Shown in pieces: positions 1 to 9,864 of a stretch of 64,000 bases of DNA. The DNA is from Craspedostauros australis. Taxonomy: Eukaryota; Bacillariophyta; Bacillariophyceae; Mastogloiales; Achnanthaceae. The first letter of the stretch is position 1. Each line of letters begins with the position of its first letter. The position numbers and the translations under genes were made by a program. The stretch covers positions 3,162,001 to 3,226,000 of the forward strand of contig JAMXDE010000003.1 in assembly GCA_026770025.1 (NCBI GenBank), written 5' to 3'. The notes beneath the pieces were generated by a model. The model saw nothing but the letters and a program-made list of their open reading frames with translations, did no database searches and was not told where the DNA came from.

Positions 1-1
1 G

Positions 2-1015
2 CTGCGAACAACACAACCTGATGGCGCTTCAACGACAGAGGACAAGCTCCACGACTCTTTCTTCCACCAGCATGTGGATCTGGCATCCATTTGTGACCTA
101 TCAATCACGCAAGTGCTGAAAGAATTCCACAATGACGTGCATGCCAAGTGCGTGCGTCCCGCATTCGATTCGCTGCATATCGCTTCAGCAGCAGACTGGG
201 AATCTGTGAAGTTCGACAAGATAGAAAGGACAGCCAAGAGTCTGGCATACGAACAGCTCGAATCGCAGCTGCGCGACACAACCCGCAAGGTCCTTGCTAT
301 CCTCGTGCCAACGCCAGCATCGCCGTCAGGAACGACATCGCTGTTGCCACTGCCGCCATCGTCATCATCGCCATCATCATGTCAGATCCTCGATACTGCG
401 GCATCGCTGGCCACGAAACGAGGGCTGAAGAAGGGGAAGCCGTTTGTTGATGTTTGGGTGTCAGAGCAATGCAAACGACATAGGAATCAGATGCTCAAAA
501 TGGCGGCTATCAATACCGCGAACTTGAATGGCGCAAACATCCCTACCGATGCTGGTACGACTGCAACAAATGTCAACTCCAGCAACGAAACCGACGAACT
601 CAGGCTGGTCATAGAGAAAGGATCGGAACTTCTCTCGATGCTCACAGCACAAGCTGGGATGGGGCAGGAGAGTGGAGCATTGATCGAGGCAATCGGTCAT
701 CTCGATCGGAGCATCAACGAGCTGGAGAAGGATGACAGGAACCAGATCCCCGGCGAATTGCTGGCTCGGGATCTCTTCGCCATGATCTACCGATTCGATG
801 CCATCTCGTACAGTTTGGTAAAAGCCTGGTCGCAGGCATCGCACGATACGACAGTTCCTCGACACCCTGTGTTGGCTTCGCGATATCTCGGGGTCATCTC
901 CAAGCTTTCCAAGCACAGCACAAGAGGCATGCGGCATTTCGAATCAGCAATGGCGCTGGATGTCGATGCGCAGCAGTTTGCTCGCGCGTGTCGTGACGGT
1001 GCCAATTCTGAGTAG
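2..1015 (+). CDS. 3' part of an unknown gene (partial, 337 residues visible)
   Basis: The reading frame is already open at the first bases of the window and runs to a TAG at 1013-1015, so the start lies to the left. An in-frame GTG at 74 is not a convincing start. The visible protein is mostly helical and rich in Leu, Ala and charged residues. It is broken near residues 105-125 by a Pro/Ser-rich low-complexity stretch (PLPPSSSSPSS). No signal peptide, membrane segment or known catalytic motif can be seen. Codon use (many C- or G-ending codons) fits a real gene. I do not recognise the family. The helical tail could belong to a scaffold or a large multidomain protein, but nothing in the sequence decides this. 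Confidence 0.6.
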   Translation: MRTTQPDGASTTEDKLHDSFFHQHVDLASICDLSITQVLKEFHNDVHAKCVRPAFDSLHIASAADWESVKFDKIERTAKSLAYEQLESQLRDTTRKVLAILVPTPASPSGTTSLLPLPPSSSSPSSCQILDTAASLATKRGLKKGKPFVDVWVSEQCKRHRNQMLKMAAINTANLNGANIPTDAGTTATNVNSSNETDELRLVIEKGSELLSMLTAQAGMGQESGALIEAIGHLDRSINELEKDDRNQIPGELLARDLFAMIYRFDAISYSLVKAWSQASHDTTVPRHPVLASRYLGVISKLSKHSTRGMRHFESAMALDVDAQQFARACRDGANSE

Positions 1016-1373
1016 AGTTAGAGCACGTGTACCATCGTACTCTATGAGTAGGGACTAAGAAGATGTGCGATCATTGGCGCTCCACATTATTCTGCTCTAG
1101 TCCAATCTACTTTACTCTGTCCCTTCAGTCTATGGCTCTACTCTACTTCCTCAGTCTATGTCCCAGTCCTGAAACTGACTCCCCAACAGAAAGATCTCTG
1201 TGGTCCTATCGACACAAACCGTTCTTGGGGATCGTTTCCTGCCCGTTCAGTTTGATGTCCATGGCATCACTGGTGTGTGCTGTGTCGTACGTAACATGAC
1301 GAGCCATGTGCGCAATGCCAACAGATTCCAGAGCACAGATCACGGAACACAAGCGCATTGAGATCATCCCAAG
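1016..1373. other. Intergenic, upstream of the RidA gene
   Basis: This gap lies between the TAG of the partial gene and the ATG of the RidA gene and must hold the RidA promoter. It is T-rich near 1085-1165. Short open frames here have no recognisable content. I see no RNA gene or repeat. Confidence 0.6.
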
Positions 1374-1910
1374 ATGAGATCAAGTTCCTTCTTATCCTTA
1401 GCGATCTCTCTCTTGGCAATCATCCAAACAGAGGCCTTTCAGACCCCCATTGTCCCATCTCATTCCTCCACAGCGTCAACGCCCAACGTCCTCGGCCTGA
1501 GCCTGAGCCTGAAGATGTCAAAGCTGGAAGAAGTAAAAACCGACAAGTCCCCGGCGCCCCTCGGCCCCTACAGCCAAGCTGTGAAGGTTGGGAATATGCT
1601 CTACTGCTCCGGACAGATCGCATTGGATCCAGCCACTGGCGAGTTCGTTGGAGGTGGAGACCCGCAGGCGGAAACGCGCCAGCTCCTCAAGAACCTGGAC
1701 GCCGTGCTCGAGGCGGCTGGGACCACCAGAGATCGCATTGTGCGATGCACCGTGTTCCTGGCAGACCTCGGCGACTTCGCCTTGGTCAATGAAGTCTACT
1801 CGGAGTACTTCAAGGACGTTGCCGTGGAGCCTTCCCGATCTTGCGTGCAAGTCGCGGCTTTGCCAAAGGGGGCCAAGGTGGAGATCGATTGCATTGCTGT
1901 CATGGAATGA
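1374..1910 (+). CDS. RidA/YjgF/UK114-family enamine deaminase, plastid-type presequence
   Basis: The protein has 178 residues. Residues 50-178 match the RidA fold throughout: SPAPLGPYSQAV, NMLYCSGQIALDP, GTTRDRIVRCTVFL, and the signature around R155 (PSRSCVQVAALPKGAKVEID). R155 corresponds to the catalytic arginine that binds the imine or enamine substrate, and E170 is also conserved. RidA hydrolyses reactive 2-aminoacrylate and related imines made by PLP enzymes such as threonine dehydratase. Residues 1-22 form a hydrophobic signal peptide ending in TEAF|QTP, the A-F junction of plastid presequences in diatom-type algae, so import into the plastid is inferred. A second in-frame ATG at codon 48 (1515) could give a cytosolic form starting MSKLEE. 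The frame is intronless. Confidence 0.93.
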   Translation: MRSSSFLSLAISLLAIIQTEAFQTPIVPSHSSTASTPNVLGLSLSLKMSKLEEVKTDKSPAPLGPYSQAVKVGNMLYCSGQIALDPATGEFVGGGDPQAETRQLLKNLDAVLEAAGTTRDRIVRCTVFLADLGDFALVNEVYSEYFKDVAVEPSRSCVQVAALPKGAKVEIDCIAVME

Positions 1911-2126
1911 GCGTTGAAGCTTGCGCACGCAGCAGTATCTGGGAATGCGCAAACGCACAAGGCACGAAGAGAGTGCCAACACAAAGACGAATTCGCGTCA
2001 ATCGTATCCACGCACGTCTCTAAATCTACTCGCGTCTTACTCTACGCTTCATCGAGACCCTGCCTCCGTGGGAAAAAGAGCGACGGGTCGTTGCTGAGCT
2101 CCCCGCCTCTGCAGATGTTAGTGCTA

Positions 2127-5100
2127 CTACCGCAGGTCACCGACGCAATACTTCTCGACGAAGCCAGCAACAATGTTCTGACCCTTTCGCGCCCATTCCT
2201 CCCGATTGGCCTTGGCATAGTCCAGACATTCGTCACTGGATACCCCAAAGACTCCACAGCTCTCCAACTTGCCTGCCAGAGGGATGACGTAATTGTCAAA
2301 GAACCACAGTTCACCTTTGTACCATCCGTCGGCAGGATTCTTCTCCGCTCGCCCTTGCTTGTAGGCCTCATGCATTTCGCTGAACAGTCGTTCGTTCCAT
2401 GCCTGGTAGACGTGCCAGTGTTGCATCGTGTGAGCCACATCCGATGCTTGGATGATGTGCTCGATGACGATCGTCGCCTTGCGATTCCTGTCAATGGAAT
2501 GGATAGCCCCCGTCATATCCATGAGACTGCTGCTGCTGGTGCTCCTGCTGGTGCTCGTGCTGGTGCTGATCCGAGTACTGTCAGCTTGTTCCCCTCCGTT
2601 CGCGAATGCCAGATTCCACCGATTCTTGCGCAGTGCACCCAGTTCCTTGTCGAAGATGTCGGTGGCGAGGACGGAATTGACGATGATCTGCCGGAACCGT
2701 CTCATCTCATCTCCGTTGGTGTAGATGCATCGTCGCAACGCCTTGAAGCGATTGGCCATCAGCATTCCCCAGGCGACGTCCACGGAGTTTTGTTCCGCGA
2801 CGCTCTTGTTCTTGTACGTCTTCCCGAGTTCGGCGTCCTCAGCGATGAGCTGTGCGTTGGATACGCCTCGATGGTCGACATCATGGATGAGGGCCGAGAG
2901 GACGACGGCAAACTGAGTCAGTGGATCAGAAGTGATGCCGTATGTGTGATCGTGCAGTTCCTCGGCACCTCGCCTCGAGCTCGCATCCTGATTCGTCCCA
3001 TCCATCTCATGAATGATGTCTGGGCGCTTCGGTGCGACGATGCGGGAGAGCAGCTTGTGCACCGACATGGCGACATGACTGGCGTGCTCAAAGTTGTGAA
3101 ACGGATTACCTCGGTAAGATGCCGCGATCAGAGTGATGAAGTCCTTCATTTGCTTCTCAGTATCAATCGGAAGATCTACGGGGGACGATTCGCTGTGCTT
3201 GTGGCGGTGCGCGAAGTCTGGCAATTCCACGACGGGCATCATCTCGTCCAGTACGGTGTCGGACAGCCCAACCGTACTCTCCAGTTCGACCAGTCGAGAC
3301 TCAGCCATGTTGCCGATGCTTTGGTTGCTGTGGTGGGGATCTCGACTTGCGACGACTTGTTTCAAAAGCCTGAGCAGAAACGTCGTGTTCCAATCGACCA
3401 GCCGTTGAATGGTCTGATCATTCGCACGAGCCTTGTGAAGGTCGGCCTGCTGCTCCTTCGTTGTGACATTGGAAACACTGGTATGTTGGTTCAATTCCGT
3501 GATGGTAGACCGTCCTTGGATGATGTCACCGTCGTTGTCGCAAAGCCAGAATGTTCGAAGCTCGCCTTTGCCCTTCGCAAAGACGACATCTTCGCGTGGC
3601 TTCACCCAATGCGCCTTGTTCCTGGCCACAAGTTGATCAGCTGTTTGCTGCGAGAGCTGGATGCGGTTGGGTAGACCGGTCGATTCGATCCTGGCGGCCG
3701 TGTTCACAGTGTCGCCGAACAGCTGGAACCGCGCCTTCTCACCGCGGAGGACGCCTGCCGTCGTTGGTCCGCTGTGCAGCCCGAACCTCATGCCGAGGTT
3801 GCCGGTTCCGGGGCCCAGAAACAGCTCCAGCTTGCAGACGACTTCTTGGATGGCAACGACGCATTCTCTTGAGAACCGCGCCATGATCACCGCATGATCT
3901 GGGCGCGGTGTTGGTAGACCTGCTACTGCTACGTAGCAATCCCCCACAGTCTCGACCTTGAAGATCTTGCGTCGCTTCGCGATCCGATCGAATGAGCTGT
4001 ACACAGCTTCCAGAAGTGTGAAGACGTGCGTGGGCTCGCGCATTGAGCTCCATGCCGTGAAACCTTGGATGTCTGCGAACATCACTGTCGTGTGCGGAAA
4101 TAAATCTGCGACAGGTGATCCGCCGGTACCAGCGCCATTTGTCACGTTGCTTCCTGTGAGCGTACCTTTCTGTGGCATGGCACCAAGTTTATTGGTGCTG
4201 CTGGCTCTAATTCGATTGTGGAACAATCGATCGCGGAACTCGGAGGGGAAGAGTTCCGAGACAATGGCATCTGTCTTCGCGGCGGAATTCATCACTTTCT
4301 CCTGCCGTCGTTGAACGAGCTTGTCGTAACCAACGAACACCAACGAGGTCAACGCGAAGACGAGAGTCACGATGGTTGTGAACACGAACGGTGTTGATGT
4401 CATGTACGAATCATGGAAGTCCTGTGTTGGGTAGATCTCGATTGAGTATGTGCATAATCCATAGTCACCGTCAGGAGGTCTGAATGCTTCGATGATGGTT
4501 GACTGCTTTAGGTGCCGGAACTTTCGCTCTCGCATACTACCCATGCCAAGGAAAGTGACTGTTGGCCCTTGGACAAGGTAGGTGAAGCTGGATCCACAGC
4601 TTGTGGAGATGACAACGTTGATGTTACCGATGCCTTCTCCCAGGAGACCAGACAGGAAGACGGTCCATGAAATAGGATTCAGCAAGAGACCGGCCACGAT
4701 CGCGTCATCCGTGAAGTTGGACATAACTGGGATCATGTAGCTGCAAGTTGGTTCTGTGTTCGTTGTGAGGGCACCCCCGCCGAAGTCACTCGCGACGTAG
4801 ACGTCCGTCAGAATGGGCTTCTTGCTTCGATCAATTGGTTCCATGATGTTTGCGTTCTCTGGAAACGACAAAACGTCGGCATTCATGGCGAGCAGCATGT
4901 AAGGGATTGCTGGGCCGCCACCAGCAATCGGTGCCCAGGGTGGGCTATCCTCCTTGACTCTCGGCCACCCGCCTGGTGGAGGAAACGCTGCCACGTCTGC
5001 ATGCTTTTCAACGCTGAATACGTATGGCGTGAGCATGGTGTCGTTTGCCACGGGAACGCCAACATCTCGCATGTTGTCGGCGATGAATTGCTCCATAATC

Positions 5101-5996
5101 TCTGAGCTGAAGGCCTCGTACTGTTCCAATTCTGCTGTTGTTCGCAATAGCGGCGCAAAGCTAACTGCGACGGAGCCGGTCGTGATCTGGGTGTGGATGC
5201 TCAATCGGGTGAGAAACGGCATGGCGACGTTGGGCCATTCCAGCTCGTTGGATACGGCGTTGGCAGTGATGGTGGCGGCGAACCCAGCGTAGCTATCGGT
5301 GGCAACCTTTGCATTTCTATTGATCGCATTGGTGATCTCGGATGCGTAGGATCCAAACTTAGAGCAGAGTATGGCAATTTGAGTTTTTGGTACGAGTATG
5401 AATTGAACGGGAGGCGATGTGCGCATTGGGCGTCGTGAGAAGATCGAGCGCGCCAATTAAAGTGAGAGAGAGAGAGAGAGAGAGAGAGTGAGTGAGTGAG
5501 TGAGTGGAAGAGACAGAGACCATACCAGCAGCGTGTGATGTGAGGTTTCATCGGTTGTTCAATAGAGTATCATTCGGTGGTGATTATTGGCTGGCACTCT
5601 CACCAGACAGAGTACTCCAGTTTGTCCTGTGACCTTGGGTTGCGCGCCACCTAGTACAACACGTATTGAAATGAATTTGACAAGCATTGGTGCACTACTT
5701 GAACTCACATCGTTCTCAAACTCGTTCTTCTCTGCTCGCGACGTGAACGAATAGGTGAGGCATGCGGCTCCGGCAGCAGCTGCGAGTAGCGCCCCAATGA
5801 ACATGAACCGTCCTCGGATGACCGCTTTGTTTTCCTTCTCAGCGATGAGGAACTGATTCTCGTTGGAATTGTCGCCATCGACGCTGCCCGAAGTCTCACT
5901 CGCAGGCTTGATTTGCTCATCATTTGCGCACGAAGCTGGAGCGATGGTGAAGCTGGAATCTAGTTCGCTGCTTGGTGGCCGTGTTGCGTCAGTCAT
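2127..5996 (-). CDS. Membrane nucleotide cyclase fused to a cyclic-nucleotide phosphodiesterase (copy A)
   Basis: Two exons are inferred: 5709-5996 and 2127-5357. They are joined across a 351-base intron (donor GTGAGT, acceptor AAG) to give 1172 residues. Order: cytosolic N-terminus, membrane segment about 64-83, a ~330-residue external region, second membrane segment about 418-440, class III cyclase domain about 515-705, then an HD-type PDE domain about 830-1172. The cyclase has both metal aspartates (MFADIQGF, ETVGDCY) and NTAARIE. The PDE has HNFEH, ALIHDVDHRGVSNAQL and ASDVAHTMQHWH, matching the PDEase I signature HDx2Hx4N. It should make and destroy a cyclic nucleotide under control of an external ligand. 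At the base-selecting sites it carries Glu (guanylate-type) and Gln (neither type), so cGMP is likely but not certain. An earlier in-frame ATG exists at 6086. Confidence 0.92.
5464..5506. repeat. (GA)n followed by (TGAG)n microsatellite
   Basis: About 25 bases of pure GA run straight into about 18 bases of TGAG repeats. The tract lies in the single intron of cyclase copy A, where the sense strand reads as a long polypyrimidine CT tract about 100 bases before the acceptor. Confidence 0.95.
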
Positions 5997-6128
5997 GATG
6001 GATGGATTGTTGTTGTTGTTGTCTTGCGCTTGTGCTTTGATCTCAACAACAGATGGTCTGATCGTTGTTGTATGCAAGTGTATCACGATGCGATTTGTTG
6101 TGCTGCGATGTGTTGTGCGCGTGTTGAG

Positions 6129-6153
6129 GGTGATGGTGATGGTGATGGTGATG
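6129..6153. repeat. (GGTGAT)n hexanucleotide repeat
   Basis: Four units in tandem, upstream of cyclase copy A. Simple-sequence DNA with no coding role visible. Confidence 0.85.
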
Positions 6154-6582
6154 ACCGAAACCGCAGCTGGCGTGATGCTCGATCTTGTGGCTTTGTCGAT
6201 TTATGGCAAATGCCTGATGCGGAAAGAGTGAATACGAGTGCGCTCCCTGTGGTATTTGTGGCAAGCAAAGCTCTCCTTCTCTCCACGTTGCGCATACTCG
6301 TACTCGTATAGTGCTGTGCTGTGCTGCCGCTCTCCTTTTCATGCGGATGGACGAGAGCCGGAGCGACCACTCTTGCGGCTCGCCCAATCTCGCCACACCT
6401 GCGGGCGCAGAAGAAAGTTAAAATCGCCTTGTTGAACACTCTTGCGTCACATCCAGAGAGGTGACGAACGCATCGAGATGTGTCGCAACCGGCGGGGCCT
6501 TCTGCGTACATTCGCATGGAGTCATGGAATCACTTCCCTCGTGGGTTGTCCGACAACTTCGAAGTGAGAAGAAGCCCATCAT

Positions 6583-6960
6583 GTGTGGCGCATGGCCTGG
6601 AACCTGGTTGCGCAGCTTTCGTCCACACGTCTACCGCGGCTAAAAGTTCGTATCGATCCCAACTCGGCATGCGAGAATGGCGGACTGTGTTGGCTCATCC
6701 GGTCCAATCTCTCGCGGCGCGAAGGTGATCTCGAAATCGATATTCTTCCAACGATGTTGTCAAGGGCCACATGCAACCATTCCGCCTCCTCTGGGATTGT
6801 TCCACGGGAGAGCCGCGTCTTGGAGATCATACCGAAACATAATCTGCTCTTGCCGGCAGATCCTCGCATTTGTACTCGTGGAGGCATGGGATGGGAGCAA
6901 CGGACTTGCATCCGTCAATGTGCTGCCGCCAAAAGCCTGCAAGGCCAACTGGTAGAATGA
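6583..6960 (+). CDS. Possible small hypothetical protein (125 residues), weak
   Basis: This is the only frame in the 1.8 kb gap whose codons look moderately gene-like (mixed third positions, fair G+C in third position). The product has six cysteines, including CENGGLCW and CIRQC, and a charged middle (SRREGDLEIDILP). It has no clear signal peptide beyond a short hydrophobic start, and no match I recognise. It may be one exon of a longer spliced gene, or chance. I keep it only so that the region is not read as empty. Confidence 0.22.
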   Translation: MWRMAWNLVAQLSSTRLPRLKVRIDPNSACENGGLCWLIRSNLSRREGDLEIDILPTMLSRATCNHSASSGIVPRESRVLEIIPKHNLLLPADPRICTRGGMGWEQRTCIRQCAAAKSLQGQLVE

Positions 6961-7821
6961 GAAGCATTGCTGAATCATGGCAGAGTAGCTCGTATCATTG
7001 GTTGATAGTCATGTGCCCTTTGGGGTGTACGACTATGGTTGCCTTGGTTCGCGACGAACCCGGCTCCTCCCATGAGTACATGGTCGTGCGAATGTGGTTG
7101 TGCAAAATTGTGATTGCATCTGCATGAAGCAAGATCGCTTGGAATGTGGTTGTGGCAAGTCCCGAGGGCTCCTCGGATTGATTCCACTTCGTGGATGCCG
7201 CAGCGTGAACGGAGAGAGAACACGCAAAGAAGAGGATGGAGAAAGTTGAAGAAAGAAGAAGCAATGCGACGCAAATTTGTGAGATGCCTTGCCGTTTTGG
7301 TGCACCCAAAAATGTCATTGGAACGTAAGAACTTAACTAGTCCTTCCTCCAGTTTGACACTTTGATGACATGCTGACGTCACGGTTTGACACACAGGATC
7401 GGAGTCTGTGACGCGATACGTGCACAGGCCCACGCGCGCTAGAAAACGCAGTGAAGAGTGACAAAATGATGTTGTCGGCAACAGCCACACAAAGGAAGGC
7501 ATCAACGAAGAGATCACCGAAATCAAAAAGATCCTCCGATCCGAGCCATCACATCAACGTCATCTCCGATCCAAAGAGAGGTCTTTATGCTCGTCGCTCG
7601 GACAGCATCATCCTCGAACCATACTCTTGGACCGCAACATACCTACGAACAGCTACTCCTCATAGCAATTGTTACTGCAAGCGATAGCGTAATCCATTCT
7701 AGGCTGCATCAAAGTTCGATCACCGCAATCATCCACGACAACACAACACAATACAACACAACGCTCAACAGAACACGTTTTGCCACATCGCAATCCAGCA
7801 GCTCGCGCCATACTCTGCACA

Positions 7822-8244
7822 ATGTTGAAGGTGATCATCGCATTACTGGCTGCCACCTTGGCTCTCCTTTCGCGTAATGCGGAGGCATTCTCGTTGGGTA
7901 GCAACAACAACAACAACAACAACCGCAACAGTGTGCATACCGTGGAATCTCCACAACCAGCGCAAGATGCCACGCTGTCGCGAACGGCCTTCCTCAACGT
8001 CATGTTGGCCGGCACTGCCGCGGCCGCCTGCGCGCCAACCCCCGTCCTGGCCAAGGATATCGATCCATCCCTCAAGGGCACCAAGAAGGACCCCAGCTTT
8101 GAATCCTGCCTGTCCAAATGCATATTCGAATGCACCAAACCCAAAGGTTCCGAACAACGATCACGCTCGGAGTGCCTTCCAGAGTGCCGTGAGAAGTGTG
8201 CCACCTCCAAGGCACAGCTGATGCGCGGTGAACCCAAGGAGTAG
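7822..8244 (+). CDS. Plastid (probably thylakoid-lumen) protein with paired C-x3-C-x3-C motifs
   Basis: The protein has 140 residues. The start is the second in-frame ATG (7822), because it begins a clean signal peptide ending NAEAF|SLG, the red-plastid targeting junction. An Asn run (residues 28-34) follows. A second hydrophobic segment at about 57-77, preceded by SRT and ending in PVLA|KD, resembles a thylakoid transfer signal. The mature part holds two cysteine triplets: C96-x3-C100-x3-C104 and C118-x3-C122-x3-C126, separated by KPKGSEQRSRS. Such spacing suits disulfide-linked helices or a metal site. I recall similar conserved sequences in plastid proteins of plants and algae but cannot give a name or function. 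Its 3' end faces a second gene with the same motif style at 8896-9459. Confidence 0.82.
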   Translation: MLKVIIALLAATLALLSRNAEAFSLGSNNNNNNNRNSVHTVESPQPAQDATLSRTAFLNVMLAGTAAAACAPTPVLAKDIDPSLKGTKKDPSFESCLSKCIFECTKPKGSEQRSRSECLPECREKCATSKAQLMRGEPKE

Positions 8245-8268
8245 ATCAACCAAGCGCAACCGATCAAT

Positions 8269-8313
8269 GAACGAACGAACAAACGAACGAACGAACGAAC
8301 GAACGAACGAACG
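8269..8313. repeat. (GAAC)n tetranucleotide microsatellite
   Basis: About eleven units with one imperfect unit (AAAC), starting about 25 bases after the stop codon of the cysteine-motif gene. Confidence 0.95.
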
Positions 8314-8344
8314 TGCAGTCGAGAAGTGATACAAACTAGAGGAT

Positions 8345-8370
8345 GTGGACGTGGACGTGGACGTGGACGT
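8345..8370. repeat. (GTGGAC)n hexanucleotide repeat
   Basis: Four tandem units in the shared 3' region of the two convergent genes. Confidence 0.9.
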
Positions 8371-8895
8371 AAGATGTTCAGTGGTACGAGTGTATGCACT
8401 GGTACTGCAGGAGGCGAGTCCTCCTCTCTCTCTCTCTCGCTCGACAGAGAGAGCACAAAGTACGCACCCAGCATTGCTCCGCTCTAGACCTGTGCAAATG
8501 ACATCAATTGCGATGGGATGGAGTACTCTGCATACTACGACTATGGAGGACATTTCATCCGATAAGGGTGCTGAAGACGAGATGGAGGTGGGTGATCAAG
8601 GTGACAGTACGCTCCTGTTCACTACATACGTTGGGAACGATACTATTATACTTTCCTAGAGCGTTATGAACTACTTCTAATCCTCGTACGTCGTTGCAGA
8701 CTTCAGCTTGGCGACTCCAACAATGTCCTATCATGGGACATGTTCTTTGCTTGTTCTCGTGTACGTTTGCAGGATGCTGTGTCCCTCTCTCGGAGTGGTG
8801 CTTACCTCTCGACCTGCACAGAATATCGAGTTAGATCCCGCCAACATGTTGTGCAGTTGAACCGTCGCCACTCTGCGCGTTCCATCAGTTGACCT

Positions 8896-9459
8896 TCACT
8901 GCAGGACATCCATCCACTGCGGGTTCAGCTCGCTCCTCCCGACCGATTGCGCGGGACGCAGCTTGGGTTCGGAGAATTGGCGTTGCTTGGCGACTTCTTT
9001 CGGTGAGACGCAAGTGGCGCGGAAGCTGCAAGATCGACGGCAGCTCTCTTCCAACGCCGCGGCGCGCGTCGGTTTCAACAGGCGATGTTGGTACCGCACC
9101 GAGCACTGGTACGTGCAGGATGTCAAGCAGCCGTCGGCATCCTGCAAGTTGGTGGTGCGCAAGGGACGATCGACCAGGCTAGGGAGGAAGGCGGCAAGGA
9201 GAGCGATGCCTCCGATGATCAGGGCATTCTTGATCAAGATCGACAAATTCGCGGAATGGTCGGACGTCGGCAACGATGAACCTGGCGTGGATGGTGCCAG
9301 TGGCGGTGATGTCTGTGGTGAAGGTTTGAAGAGATCGGTCGACGGCGCCCAGCGTGGTGGTTTTGGCATCTGCAATGCGGCCGCATTTGGGACGAATGCA
9401 AGGATGCAGGCGAGTAATATGACTGTGAGCATCTGTGGCGCGGCGGTGCGGTTTGTCAT
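8896..9459 (-). CDS. Membrane-anchored, probably plastid protein with C-x3-C-x3-C motif
   Basis: The protein has 187 residues. The start at 9459 (MTNRTAAP) was chosen over an upstream in-frame ATG because it opens directly into a signal peptide (residues 10-29) ending NAAAL|QMP. A Pro/Ser-rich linker follows, then a membrane segment (about 74-97, ILIKNALIIGGIALL). The last part has two cysteine clusters: C111-x3-C115-x3-C119 (CLTSCTYQC) and C140-x3-C144-x5-C150 (CRRSCSFRATC). These resemble the clusters of the convergent neighbour at 7822-8244 in residues and spacing, although the rest differs. Function is unknown. The two may be old tandem-inverted paralogues or partners in the same compartment. 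The A-L junction is less typical than A-F, so plastid targeting is inferred with moderate confidence. Confidence 0.78.
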   Translation of the reverse strand: MTNRTAAPQMLTVILLACILAFVPNAAALQMPKPPRWAPSTDLFKPSPQTSPPLAPSTPGSSLPTSDHSANLSILIKNALIIGGIALLAAFLPSLVDRPLRTTNLQDADGCLTSCTYQCSVRYQHRLLKPTRAAALEESCRRSCSFRATCVSPKEVAKQRQFSEPKLRPAQSVGRSELNPQWMDVLQ

Positions 9460-9864
9460 GTTGGTATGTTGGTATACGTAGTACTGTTTGGTGCGATGGA
9501 TTGTTGTTGGCGGTGATGTATTGTATGGCATTCGTAGATCGTATGGCAATAGTGTACTGAGTGCAACGTGAGGCGTTTGTGAATTGTGCTTGATGTGTCA
9601 TTTTGTGACCAGCGAAGACAGCTTGCGTCCATTTGCGCCGAACAGACGAGGTTGTGTTTGGGGAGCCGGTTCGTAATGTCATCCACTCATTTCGGGATGT
9701 ACCAACAACGAAGGCATCCCTCTTTGGATCAAGCAGAAACGCATCAAGCACATTGCGACTTCACTGCTCATTCTGTCCGCAGTCGCACCAGATACCCTAC
9801 ACACACAACTAATACTATGGAGGCTGTTCGTATTCACTTAATTTCTTTCGTTTAGTGTATCAGT
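9460..9864. other. Intergenic: promoter side of the cysteine-motif gene, 3' side of uS4
   Basis: No gene recognised. The stretch is rich in GTATTGTATGG-like T/G sequence near 9490-9560. Confidence 0.5.

Larger units (their letters stand above)
5997..7821. other. Long intergenic region (1.8 kb) with one weak ORF
   Basis: This region separates cyclase A (minus) from the cysteine-motif gene (plus), so both promoters should lie here. A (GGTGAT)n run sits at about 6129-6153. A repeated TACTCGTA-type motif lies at 6294-6310, and an AACACAACAC-rich stretch just before 7800. Apart from the weak frame at 6583-6960 I see no protein or RNA gene. Confidence 0.5.
8245..8895. other. Intergenic between two convergent cysteine-motif genes
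   Basis: This holds the 3' regions of both genes. It contains a (GAAC)n run at 8269-8313, a (GTGGAC)n run at 8345-8370 and a short (TC)n run near 8431-8446. No gene was recognised. Confidence 0.6.

Noticed and set aside
1914-3674. 586-codon open frame on the plus strand
   Set aside because: It lies opposite the PDE half of cyclase A. Its product has no motif, and the minus strand carries all the PDE signature residues.
7040-7062. Inverted repeat GGTTCGCGACGAACC
   Set aside because: It resembles a T arm but the loop is three bases, and the other tRNA arms are absent.
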